Source of the DNA: Streptomyces spinosisporus | GTDB lineage: Bacteria > Actinomycetota > Actinomycetes > Streptomycetales > Streptomycetaceae | DNA length: 64,000 nucleotides | Direction of reading: 5' to 3' | Assembly (NCBI RefSeq): GCF_022698145.1 | Contig: NZ_JALDAX010000013.1 | Location: 124,001-188,000 of the forward strand | In this document: positions 50,352 through 58,585 of the stretch, one piece after another | How positions within the stretch are numbered: position 1 is the first letter of the stretch | Layout of the letters: every line of letters starts with the position of its first letter | The notes under the pieces: model-generated | Databases searched by the model: none | Told to the model about the DNA's origin: nothing | What the model saw: only the letters and a program-made list of their open reading frames with translations | Program-made: the position numbers and the translations under genes

Positions 50352-51470
50352 ATGACAGACGCACTCAAGCGCCTCTCCGAAGAAGGCGTCGCGATCTGGC
50401 TGGACGACCTGTCGCGCAAGCGGATCACGTCCGGCAACCTCGCCGAGCTGATCGACCAGCAGCACGTCGTGGGCGTCACCACCAACCCGACGATCTTCCA
50501 GAAGGCGATCTCGCAGGGCGACGGCTACGACCAGCAGCTGACCGACCTCGCCGCCCGCAGGGTCTCCGTCGAGGAGGCCGTCCGCATGATCACCACGGCG
50601 GACGTGCGGGACGCGGCCGACATCCTGCGCCCCGTCTTCGACGCCACCGACGGCCAGGACGGCCGCGTGTCGATCGAGGTCGACCCGCGCCTGGCGAACA
50701 ACACCCGGGCGACGGTCGCCGAGGCCAAGCAGCTGGCCTGGCTGGTCGACCGCCCCAACACGCTCATCAAGATCCCGGCGACCCCGGCGGGCCTGCCGGC
50801 GATCACCGAGGTCATCGGCCTGGGCATCAGCGTCAACGTCACGCTGATCTTCTCCCTGGAGCGCTACCGCGCGGTCATGGACGCCTACCTGGCCGGCCTG
50901 GAGAAGGCCAAGGAGCGCGGCCTCGACCTCTCGCTGATCCGTTCTGTGGCGTCCTTCTTCGTGTCCCGCGTGGACACCGAGATCGACAAGCGGATCGACG
51001 CCCTCGGCACCGACGAGGCCAAGGCGCTGCGCGGCAAGGCCGCGGTCGCCAACGCGCGCCTGGCCTACCAGCTGTACGAGGAGGTCTTCTCCTCCGACCG
51101 CTGGAACGCGCTGGAGAAGGCGGGCGCCCGCAAGCAGCGCCCGCTGTGGGCCTCCACCGGCGTGAAGGACAAGGCCTACAAGCCGACCCTGTACGTCGAC
51201 GACCTGGTCGCACCCAACACGGTCAACACCATGCCGGAGGCCACCCTGGAGGCCACCGAGGAGCACGGCACGATCACCGGCAACGCCGTCGCCGGGACGT
51301 ACGAGCAGGCCCGCGCCGACCTCGACGCCGTCGAGAAGCTCGGGATCTCGTACGACGAGGTGGTGCAGCTTCTGGAGGACGAGGGCGTCGAGAAGTTCGC
51401 GGCGTCCTGGAACGACCTGCTCAAGTCGACCGAGGCGGAGCTGGAGCGCCTCGCCCCCTCGGAGGGTTGA
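50352..51470 (+). CDS. tal: Transaldolase
   Basis: A 372-residue transaldolase of the actinobacterial length class. GVTTNPTIFQKAI is the N-terminal signature and Lys140 in NTLIKIPATPAG the Schiff-base residue. NVTLIFSLERYRAVMDAYLAGLE also matches. It transfers dihydroxyacetone units. The gap to tkt is 33 bases. Confidence 0.95.
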   Translation: MTDALKRLSEEGVAIWLDDLSRKRITSGNLAELIDQQHVVGVTTNPTIFQKAISQGDGYDQQLTDLAARRVSVEEAVRMITTADVRDAADILRPVFDATDGQDGRVSIEVDPRLANNTRATVAEAKQLAWLVDRPNTLIKIPATPAGLPAITEVIGLGISVNVTLIFSLERYRAVMDAYLAGLEKAKERGLDLSLIRSVASFFVSRVDTEIDKRIDALGTDEAKALRGKAAVANARLAYQLYEEVFSSDRWNALEKAGARKQRPLWASTGVKDKAYKPTLYVDDLVAPNTVNTMPEATLEATEEHGTITGNAVAGTYEQARADLDAVEKLGISYDEVVQLLEDEGVEKFAASWNDLLKSTEAELERLAPSEG

Positions 51471-51473
51471 TCT

Positions 51474-52997
51474 TTGTCGAGCAGCAACCCGCTGCGTGAC
51501 CCCGCAGACCGACGGCTCCCGCGTATCGCGGGGCCGTCGGGCCTGGTCATCTTCGGCGTCACGGGCGACTTGTCACGGAAGAAGCTCATGCCCGCCGTGT
51601 ACGACCTCGCCAACCGGGGTCTGCTGCCGCCGGGCTTCTCCCTGGTGGGCTTCGCCCGCCGCGAGTGGCAGCACGAGGACTTCGCCGCCGAGGTGCACGA
51701 CGCCGTCAAGGAGCACGCCCGCACGCCGTTCCGCGAAGAGGTCTGGCAGCAGCTCATCCAGGGGATGCGCTTCGTGCAGGGCACCTTCGACGACGACGAC
51801 GCCTTCGAGCGGCTGCGCGGCACCATCGAGGAGCTCGACAAGGCACAGGGCACGGGCGGCAACTTCGCCTTCTATCTGTCCGTGCCGCCGCGCTCCTTCC
51901 CCGTGGTCATCCAGCAGCTGAAGAAGCACGGCCTGGCCGACCAGAGCTCCGGCTCCTGGCGCCGCGCGGTCATCGAGAAGCCCTTCGGTCACGACCTGAA
52001 GTCCGCGGAGGACCTCAACAAGGTCGTCCACGAGGTCTTCGCCCCGGACCAGGTCTTCCGCATCGACCACTACCTGGGCAAGGAGACCGTCCAGAACATC
52101 CTGGCGCTGCGCTTCGCCAACACGATGTTCGAGCCGATCTGGAACCGGTCCTTCGTGGACCATGTGCAGATCACCATGGCCGAGGACATCGGCATCGGCG
52201 GCCGTGCCGGGTACTACGACGGCATCGGCGCCGCCCGCGACGTGATCCAGAACCACCTGCTGCAGCTGATGGCCCTGACGGCGATGGAGGAGCCGGCCTC
52301 CTTCGACGCGGACGCGCTGGCCGCGGAGAAGACCAAGGTGCTCGGGGCCGTACGGCTGCCGAAGGACCTGGGCCGCGACACGGTGTTCGGGCAGTACGCC
52401 GAGGGCTGGCAGGGCGGCGAGAAGGCGGTCGGCTACCTCCAGGAGGAGGGCATCGACCCGCAGTCGAAGACCGACACCTACGCGGCCATCAAGGTCGAGA
52501 TCGACAACCGGCGGTGGGCGGGTGTGCCGTTCTATCTGCGCACCGGCAAGCGGCTCGGCCGCCGGGTCACCGAGATCGCGGTCGTCTTCCAGCGGGCGCC
52601 GCACTCCCCCTTCGACCACACGGCGACGGAGGAGCTCGGCAAGAACGCGATCGTCATCCGCGTCCAGCCGGACGAGGGCGTGACGGTCCGCTTCGGCTCG
52701 AAGGTGCCGGGCACCTCGATGGAGATCCGGGACGTGTCGATGGACTTCGCCTACGGCGAGTCCTTCACCGAGTCCTCCCCGGAGGCGTACGAGCGTCTGA
52801 TCCTCGACGTGCTGCTCGGCGACTCGAACCTCTTCCCGCGCACCGAGGAGGTCGAGCTGTCCTGGAAGATCCTCGACCCGATCGAGGAGTACTGGGACCG
52901 GCACGGCAGGCCCGCCCAGTACCCGTCCGGTACCTGGGGTCCCGTCGAGGCGGACGAAATGCTCGCACGAGAGGGACGGAGCTGGCGCCGGCCATGA
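51474..52997 (+). CDS. zwf: Glucose-6-phosphate dehydrogenase
   Basis: A 507-residue enzyme, NADP-linked. IFGVTGDLSRKKLMPAVYDL is the nucleotide-binding motif, and RIDHYLGKETVQNILALRFAN contains the catalytic His/Lys substrate site. TTG is the start (SSSNPLRD), 3 bases after the tal stop. The stop overlaps opcA (ATGA). It gives 6-phosphogluconolactone and NADPH. Confidence 0.95.
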   Translation: MSSSNPLRDPADRRLPRIAGPSGLVIFGVTGDLSRKKLMPAVYDLANRGLLPPGFSLVGFARREWQHEDFAAEVHDAVKEHARTPFREEVWQQLIQGMRFVQGTFDDDDAFERLRGTIEELDKAQGTGGNFAFYLSVPPRSFPVVIQQLKKHGLADQSSGSWRRAVIEKPFGHDLKSAEDLNKVVHEVFAPDQVFRIDHYLGKETVQNILALRFANTMFEPIWNRSFVDHVQITMAEDIGIGGRAGYYDGIGAARDVIQNHLLQLMALTAMEEPASFDADALAAEKTKVLGAVRLPKDLGRDTVFGQYAEGWQGGEKAVGYLQEEGIDPQSKTDTYAAIKVEIDNRRWAGVPFYLRTGKRLGRRVTEIAVVFQRAPHSPFDHTATEELGKNAIVIRVQPDEGVTVRFGSKVPGTSMEIRDVSMDFAYGESFTESSPEAYERLILDVLLGDSNLFPRTEEVELSWKILDPIEEYWDRHGRPAQYPSGTWGPVEADEMLAREGRSWRRP

Positions 52998-54139
52998 AGA
53001 TAGACCTCACGGACACCACGGCCAGCAAGATCAACAAGGCGCTGGTGCAGGGCCGCCGGGCCATCGGCACGCCGGCCGTCGGCATGGTGCTCACGCTGGT
53101 CATCGTGACGGACGAGGAGAACGCGTACGACGCCCTCAAGGCGGCGAACGACGCCTCGCGCGAGCACCCCTCGCGCACGCTCGTGGTCATCAAGCGCGTC
53201 TCGCGCACCCCCCGCGACCGTACGCAGTCCCGGCTGGACGCCGAGGTCCGGGTGGGTGCGGAGGCGGGCACCGGCGAGACGGTCGTGCTGCGTCTGTACG
53301 GCGAGGTGGTCGACCACGCGCAGTCCGTCGTCCTGCCGCTGCTGCTGCCGGACGCCCCGGTGGTCGTCTGGTGGCCGGTCAACGCGCCGCTCGACCCGGC
53401 GAACGACCCGCTGGGCGCCCTCGCCCAGCGCCGGGTCACGGACACCTACGCCGCCGAGCAGCCGGTGCGGGAGCTGACCGCCCGCGCCGACACCTACACC
53501 CCCGGCGACACCGACCTGTCCTGGACCCGCATCACGCCCTGGCGCTCGATGCTGGCCGCCGCGCTCGACCAGGTCACCTGCAAGGTGGCGGCCGTCGAGG
53601 TGGAGGGCGAGGAGTTCAACCCGAGCTGCGAGCTGCTGGCGATGTGGCTGGCGGACCGGCTGGACGTGCCGGTGAAGCGGTCGCTGTCCAACGGCCCGGG
53701 GCTGACCGCGGTGCGCATGGCCACGGACACCGGCCGGATCGTCCTCGACCGGGCCGACGGCTCGCTCGCGACGCTGTCGATCCAGGGTCAGCCGGACCGT
53801 GCGGTGGCGCTGAAGCGGCGCGAGACGGCCGAGCTGATCGCGGAGGAACTGCGCCGGCTGGACCCGGACGACACCTACGCATCGGCACTGCGGTTCGGGG
53901 TGGAGCGGCTGAGCGAGGTGTCGGACGCGGGGGTCGCGTTCGACGAGGCGGCGGACGCCGTCCTGGAGCCGCCCTCCAAAAGTGACGAGCAGTCACCCGG
54001 CCTTGACGCCCCCTCGCCCGGCGGAGAGCCGGTCGAAGCCGCTGCTGAAGCTGCCGCGCCGGAAGCGGAGGCGGAGGCACCGGTGACGGACGCGCCCTCC
54101 GGGACGGCGGCTTCCGAGAAGAAGGCGGCGGCGAAGTGA
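52994..54139 (+). CDS. opcA: Glucose-6-phosphate dehydrogenase assembly protein OpcA
   Basis: A 381-residue OpcA/allosteric effector of G6PDH. MKIDLTDTTASKINKALVQGRR, TRTLVV-type strands, the VWWPVNAPLDPANDPLGALAQRRVTD loop and TRITPWRSMLAAALDQ match actinobacterial OpcA. Residues about 320-381 are a low-complexity Ala/Glu/Pro tail ending KKAAAK, probably disordered. It is coupled to zwf before it and pgl after it. Confidence 0.92.
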   Translation: MKIDLTDTTASKINKALVQGRRAIGTPAVGMVLTLVIVTDEENAYDALKAANDASREHPSRTLVVIKRVSRTPRDRTQSRLDAEVRVGAEAGTGETVVLRLYGEVVDHAQSVVLPLLLPDAPVVVWWPVNAPLDPANDPLGALAQRRVTDTYAAEQPVRELTARADTYTPGDTDLSWTRITPWRSMLAAALDQVTCKVAAVEVEGEEFNPSCELLAMWLADRLDVPVKRSLSNGPGLTAVRMATDTGRIVLDRADGSLATLSIQGQPDRAVALKRRETAELIAEELRRLDPDDTYASALRFGVERLSEVSDAGVAFDEAADAVLEPPSKSDEQSPGLDAPSPGGEPVEAAAEAAAPEAEAEAPVTDAPSGTAASEKKAAAK

Positions 54140-54918
54140 GCACTCCGCAGCTGGTCGTGCACCGCGACAAGGAACTGATGGCGCAGGCCGCCGCGGCCCG
54201 TCTGATCACGAAGATCGTGGACGCGCAGGCCTCCCGCGGCTATGCGTCCGTGGTCCTCACGGGCGGCCGCAACGGCAACGGCCTGCTGGCGGCGCTGGCC
54301 GCCGCGCCGGCGCGGGACGCGATCGACTGGGGCCGCCTCGACCTGTGGTGGGGGGACGAGCGCTTCCTGCCGGAGGGCGACCCGGAGCGCAATGTCACGC
54401 AGGCCCGCGAGGCCCTGCTGGACTCCGTCCCGCTGGATGCGAAGCGGGTGCACGCCATGCCGGCCTCGGACGGGCCGCACGGCACCGACGTCGAGGCGGC
54501 GGCGGAGGGCTACGCGCAGGAGCTGGCGCGGGCCGCCGGTCCCGAGAACCACGGCGCGGTGCCCACCTTCGACGTCCTGATGCTGGGCGTCGGCCCGGAC
54601 ACCCATGTGGCGTCGCTCTTCCCGGAGTTGCCCGCGGTGCGGGAGACGGAGCGCACGGTGGTGGGTGTCCATGGGGCGCCGAAGCCGCCGCCGACGCGGG
54701 TGAGCCTGACGCTCCCGGCGATCCGCGCGGCCCGCGAGGTCTGGCTGCTGGCCGCGGGCGAGGACAAGGCGCAGGCCGCGGCGATCGCCCTCTCCGGCGC
54801 GGGCGAGGTCCAGGCCCCGGCTGCGGGCGCCCGCGGGCGCTCGCGCACCCTGTGGCTGCTGGACGCCGCGGCCGCCTCGCAGCTGCCGCGGTCGCTGTAT
54901 CCGTCGGCGTCGCCCTGA
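54136..54918 (+). CDS. pgl: 6-Phosphogluconolactonase
   Basis: A 260-residue DevB-type lactonase. VLTGGRNGNGLLAALAA, DLWWGDERFLPEGDPERN, and LMLGVGPDTHVASLFPE are the family motifs. It hydrolyses the zwf product. GTG start overlaps the opcA stop (GTGA). Last gene of the operon; its stop lies in a duplicated 17-bp sequence, followed by a strong terminator. Confidence 0.93.
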   Translation: MSTPQLVVHRDKELMAQAAAARLITKIVDAQASRGYASVVLTGGRNGNGLLAALAAAPARDAIDWGRLDLWWGDERFLPEGDPERNVTQAREALLDSVPLDAKRVHAMPASDGPHGTDVEAAAEGYAQELARAAGPENHGAVPTFDVLMLGVGPDTHVASLFPELPAVRETERTVVGVHGAPKPPPTRVSLTLPAIRAAREVWLLAAGEDKAQAAAIALSGAGEVQAPAAGARGRSRTLWLLDAAAASQLPRSLYPSASP

Positions 54919-54949
54919 GGTTCGTGTACGTACCTGAGGTTCGTGTACG
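54914..54949. repeat. 17-bp direct repeat across the pgl stop codon
   Basis: CCTGAGGTTCGTGTACG occurs at 54914-54930 and again at 54933-54949 (19-bp period), perfect copies. The first contains the pgl TGA (54916-54918). Confidence 0.92.
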
Positions 54950-54955
54950 CAGGGA

Positions 54956-54988
54956 AAGGCGGCGAGGGGCAACTCCCCTCGCCGCCTT
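54956..54988. terminator. Bidirectional terminator between pgl and the ABC operon
   Basis: AAGGCGGCGAGGGG (54956-54969) and CCCCTCGCCGCCTT (54975-54988) form a perfect 14-bp stem with a 5-base loop. It ends the pentose phosphate operon on the plus strand and the sugar-uptake operon on the minus strand. Confidence 0.85.
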
Positions 54989-55030
54989 CTCACTTCACCG
55001 GCCTCACTTCACCGGCCTCACTTCACCGAC
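54989..55030. repeat. Triple 14-bp tandem repeat across the permease stop codon
   Basis: CTCACTTCACCGGC, CTCACTTCACCGGC and CTCACTTCACCGAC. The minus-strand permease stop (55018-55020) is in the third; the same TGA recurs in the other two, just beyond the gene. Confidence 0.93.
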
Positions 55031-55857
55031 CCGGCCATGACTCCCTGCACGAAGTGCCGCTGGAACGCGAAGAACACGACCAGCGGCACGATCAGGGACA
55101 CGAACGCGCCCGGTGCGAGCACATCGATGTTGCTCCCGAACTGCCGTATCTGCGACTGGAGTTGAACGGTCAGCGGCTGCGAGGAGCTGTCCGCGAACAG
55201 CAGGGCGACCAGCATGTCGTTCCAGACCCACAGGAACTGGAAGATGGCCAGGGACGCGATCGCGGGCCGCCCCACCGGCAGGACCAGCCGGGTGAAGATG
55301 CGCCACTCGCTGCCGCCGTCCATCCGGGCGGCCTCCAGCATCTCCTTGGGCATCTCGGCGAAGTAGTTGCGCAGCAGGAACACCGCGAACGGCAGCCCGT
55401 ACGCCACATGGAAGAGCACGACACCGGGGATCGTCCCGAACAGGCCCAGCTCGCCGAAGAGTTTGGCCACCGGCAGCAGACCGATCTGGACCGGCACCAC
55501 CAACAGGGCCACCACGACGAGGAAGACGCCCTCGCGGCCGGGGAAGTCCAGCCAGGCGAAGGCATATCCGGCCAGGGCGGCGAGCACCACGACCAGGAAG
55601 GTCGCGGGCACCGAGATGAGCACCGTGTTCCAGAAGGCCTGTGTCATCCCGGCGTTCTTCAGCAGCGCCGAGTAGTTGTCGAAGGACAGCTGACCGGGGC
55701 TGGTGAACGCCGTCCACCAGCCGCTGCTCGCCGAGTCCTGCGAGGAGCGCAGCGAGGACAGGAACAGCCCCGCCAGCGGAGTGAGCCACACCAGGCCGAC
55801 CAGGACGAGGAAGGCCTGCACCAGGCCGCTGCTCAGCGTGCGCCGCACCGCGTTCAT
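55018..55857 (-). CDS. Alpha-glucoside-type ABC permease, MalG-like
   Basis: A 279-residue permease with six helices. The EAA loop is LEAARMDGGSEWRIFTRLVLPVGRPAIASL near residue 190. FLWVWNDMLVALLFAD and FVQGVMAGSVK end it as in the AglG/MalG group. The start overlaps the stop of the MalF-like permease (ATGA). Confidence 0.88.
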   Translation of the reverse strand: MNAVRRTLSSGLVQAFLVLVGLVWLTPLAGLFLSSLRSSQDSASSGWWTAFTSPGQLSFDNYSALLKNAGMTQAFWNTVLISVPATFLVVVLAALAGYAFAWLDFPGREGVFLVVVALLVVPVQIGLLPVAKLFGELGLFGTIPGVVLFHVAYGLPFAVFLLRNYFAEMPKEMLEAARMDGGSEWRIFTRLVLPVGRPAIASLAIFQFLWVWNDMLVALLFADSSSQPLTVQLQSQIRQFGSNIDVLAPGAFVSLIVPLVVFFAFQRHFVQGVMAGSVK

Positions 55858-57191
55858 CGCTGACTCCTTCGGAAACGACGGACGTTGAAGACCATGGCGG
55901 GGACCACCAGCAGCAGAAGCAGCACACCGAGCGCGCTGCCGAGCCCCTGGTTGTTGCCGCCGCCGAACGACACCAGCCACATCTGCGTGGCGAGCACGGT
56001 CGCGTCCTCCTGCACGGGCCCGGGCGCGATGATGTAGACGAGGTCGAAGACCTTCATCACATTGATCACGAGGGTCACGAAGACCACCGTCAGCACGGGT
56101 GCGAGCAGGGGCACCGTGATCCGCCGGAAGATCTGCCACTCGTTGGCGCCGTCCATCCGGGCCGCCTCCAGGGCGTCACGCGGCAGCGTCGCGAGTCCGG
56201 CGCCGATCAGGACCATCGCGAAGCCCGTCCAGATCCACAGGTACGCCCCGATGATCGCCGGTGTGACGAGGGCGGGCCCGAGCCAGGAGACGCCGTCGTA
56301 GGGCTGCGCGAAGTTGGAGGCCGGGAGCTTCACCGTGTACGAGCCGGAGTCGAGGCCCTTGAACGCGAAGGAGCCGTCCGAGGACGTGGTCGTGGTGGCC
56401 GTCCTTCCGTCGTCGCCCACCGCCTCGACCTTCATCTGCGGAAGTCCGCTCTCGCGCCGGTCGACCTGGCCCTGCTTGCCGCCCCCGCCGGGGGTGAAGT
56501 CCAGGTAGACGACACCGCGCACCTCGTCGGCCGCCGCCTTGCGGGAGGCTGCCGCATAGGCGGGCTCGGCACCGCCGGGCAGGTCCTTGGGCGCCACGCC
56601 GACCAGGCCGAGCGCCACCGAACTCCCCGGCGACACCGCCTTGTTCGTGCGGTACGAGCCGTCCGTGCCCTTGGTGATCCCGAACCCCTCGCGGGCCCGC
56701 GCCGTCGGATACTGCGAGGTGCCCTTGAAGGCGTCGTGCACCGAGACCACGGCCGCGTTCAGGACGCCCTTGTCCGGGTCCTCGTCGTAGGCGAGCCGGA
56801 AGATGATGCCGGCCGCGAGGAAGGACACCGCCATCGGCATGAACAGCAGCAGTTTGAAGGCCGTGGCCCAGCGGACCTTCTCCACCAGGACGGCGAGGAT
56901 CAGGCCCAGGCCGGTCAGCAGCGCCGGTGCCACCACGACCCAGATGGCCGTGTTGCGCACGGCCTTGAGGGTCGCGGGGTCGCGGAACATCTCGGTGTAG
57001 TTGTCGCCGCCCACGAAGCGCGTGCCGGACGCGTCGAAGAAGCTGCGGCCGATCGAGAACAGCACCGGGTACACCACGAGGGCGCCCAGCAGGAGCAGCG
57101 CGGGGAAGGCGAACAGCACGGCGATGGTCCGGGCCCGCTCAACGGCCCCGAGAGCGGGCGGACTTGCCTCTTTCACCACAGTCGCGGTCAT
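55854..57191 (-). CDS. Alpha-glucoside-type ABC permease, MalF-like, with an Ig-like insertion
   Basis: A 445-residue permease, over 100 residues longer than usual. Helices at about 22-42, 80-105 and 112-135 come first. Residues about 136-300 form a large extracytoplasmic insert. Within it 224-290 reads VRGVVYLDF..., then ESGLPQMKVEAVGDDGRTAT and SDGSFAFKGLDSGSYTVKLP, the pattern of SdrD-B/Cna-B Ig-like modules. The channel resumes with GAYLWIWTGFAMVLIGAGL and the EAA loop LEAARMDGANEWQIFRRITVP (about 341-361). The insert would face the binding protein or the cell wall (inference). Confidence 0.85.
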   Translation of the reverse strand: MTATVVKEASPPALGAVERARTIAVLFAFPALLLLGALVVYPVLFSIGRSFFDASGTRFVGGDNYTEMFRDPATLKAVRNTAIWVVVAPALLTGLGLILAVLVEKVRWATAFKLLLFMPMAVSFLAAGIIFRLAYDEDPDKGVLNAAVVSVHDAFKGTSQYPTARAREGFGITKGTDGSYRTNKAVSPGSSVALGLVGVAPKDLPGGAEPAYAAASRKAAADEVRGVVYLDFTPGGGGKQGQVDRRESGLPQMKVEAVGDDGRTATTTTSSDGSFAFKGLDSGSYTVKLPASNFAQPYDGVSWLGPALVTPAIIGAYLWIWTGFAMVLIGAGLATLPRDALEAARMDGANEWQIFRRITVPLLAPVLTVVFVTLVINVMKVFDLVYIIAPGPVQEDATVLATQMWLVSFGGGNNQGLGSALGVLLLLLVVPAMVFNVRRFRRSQR

Positions 57192-57197
57192 GGGGCA

Positions 57198-58526
57198 TCA
57201 GCCCTTGTAGGCCTTGGCGGCCGCGGTTTCCAGCTGCGCCGCGGTCCTCGCCGGGTCGGACGGGTCGCGCAGGAAGTCCTGGAGCAGCTTCCACTCGCCC
57301 GCGCCCTTCGTGCCGCCGAACGCCGCGGGCGCCTGGTCGGACATGTCGAAGCGGACCGAATCCCCGGCCCCGACGAGGGACTTGGCGGTCGCGCGGGTGA
57401 CGTCGTCGCCGTACTCGCCGAAGTCGAGCTGCTTGTTCGGCGACAGGAAGCCGCCCGCCTTCGCCCAGACCGCGGCCGCCTCGGGGGTCGCCAGGTACTC
57501 CAGGAGCTTCATGCCGGCCTTGGCGTTCTTGCCGTCCTTGAGGACGACGGCCGCGTCACCGCCGCTGACCACGGGCGCCTTGCCGCCGTCGACCGCGGGG
57601 AAGGGGAAGAAGTTCGCGTCCGTGCCGATCGTCTTGCCGAACTGGTCCTTGGCGACCCCGGCGACGAAATCGCCCTCGTAGACCATGCCGGCCTCCGGCT
57701 TGGGTCCGAAGACCTTCTCCACCGAGCCCGGGAAGTCGGTGTTGAGGGCCTCCTTCTGGCCGCCGGCGATGAGCTGCTTGTCCTTGAAGAGCTTGCCGAG
57801 GGTGCCGAGGGCCTTGACCACCGACGCGTCGGTCCACTTCAGCTTGTGCGCGGCGAGGGCGTCGTACTTCTCCGGTCCGGCCTGCGAGAGGTAGATGTTC
57901 TCGAACCAGTCGGTGAGGGTCCAGCCGTCCTGTCCGGCGACCGAGAAGGCGGCGAGGCCGGAGTCGGAGACGGTGTGCCCGGCCTTCAGCATCGCGTCGT
58001 ACGTCGTCGGCGGCTTGACGCCGGCCTGGTCGAGGGCGTCGGGGCTGTACCAGACCGTCGACTTGTGGGCGGCCTTGAAGTAGACGCCGTAGAGGGTGCC
58101 GTCGACGCTGCCGTACTTCTTCCAGACGGGTGCGTAGCCGGCGTCCACGGACTTCTCGGTGGTGGCCGACAGGGGCTTGAGCCAGCCCTTCTTCGCGAAC
58201 TGCTGGAGCACGCCGACCTGCGGGACCATCACCACGTCGGGGGCGTTGCCGCCCTCGATCTTGCTGCCGACGACGGTGGAGACGTTGTCGCCGGTGGAGG
58301 TGAACTGCGTCTTGGCGCCGGTCTTCTCGGTGAACGCGTCCAGCACCTTCTGGAAGTTCTTCTGCTCGCTGCCGGACCAGACCCCGGCCACGGTGACCGT
58401 CTGGCCGCTGAGCGACTTGTCGCCGCCGCCGGCGGAGACCGGGCCGCTGCCTCCGCAGGCGGTCGCGCCGAGTGCCAGGGCGAGCGCGGTGCAGCCGGTG
58501 AGCAGGGTCGTGCGTCGTCGCATCAT
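57198..58526 (-). CDS. Sugar ABC transporter substrate-binding lipoprotein
   Basis: A 442-residue family 1 binding protein. The signal MMRRRTTLLTGCTALALALGATACGG has a lipobox ending at Cys24. TVTVAGVWSGSEQKNFQKVLDAFTEKTGAKTQFTSTGDNVSTVVGSKIEGGNAPDVV and SLSATTEK-type segments match the alpha-glucoside binding proteins (AglE group). It is 6 bases before the MalF-like permease and 59 after the GH13 gene, so all four are one operon. Confidence 0.87.
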   Translation of the reverse strand: MMRRRTTLLTGCTALALALGATACGGSGPVSAGGGDKSLSGQTVTVAGVWSGSEQKNFQKVLDAFTEKTGAKTQFTSTGDNVSTVVGSKIEGGNAPDVVMVPQVGVLQQFAKKGWLKPLSATTEKSVDAGYAPVWKKYGSVDGTLYGVYFKAAHKSTVWYSPDALDQAGVKPPTTYDAMLKAGHTVSDSGLAAFSVAGQDGWTLTDWFENIYLSQAGPEKYDALAAHKLKWTDASVVKALGTLGKLFKDKQLIAGGQKEALNTDFPGSVEKVFGPKPEAGMVYEGDFVAGVAKDQFGKTIGTDANFFPFPAVDGGKAPVVSGGDAAVVLKDGKNAKAGMKLLEYLATPEAAAVWAKAGGFLSPNKQLDFGEYGDDVTRATAKSLVGAGDSVRFDMSDQAPAAFGGTKGAGEWKLLQDFLRDPSDPARTAAQLETAAAKAYKG

Positions 58527-58585
58527 CGTTGATGTCCCTTTCGGGGATGGGTAACTGACGAGAAATCAGAAGGGGCGGGCGGCGA

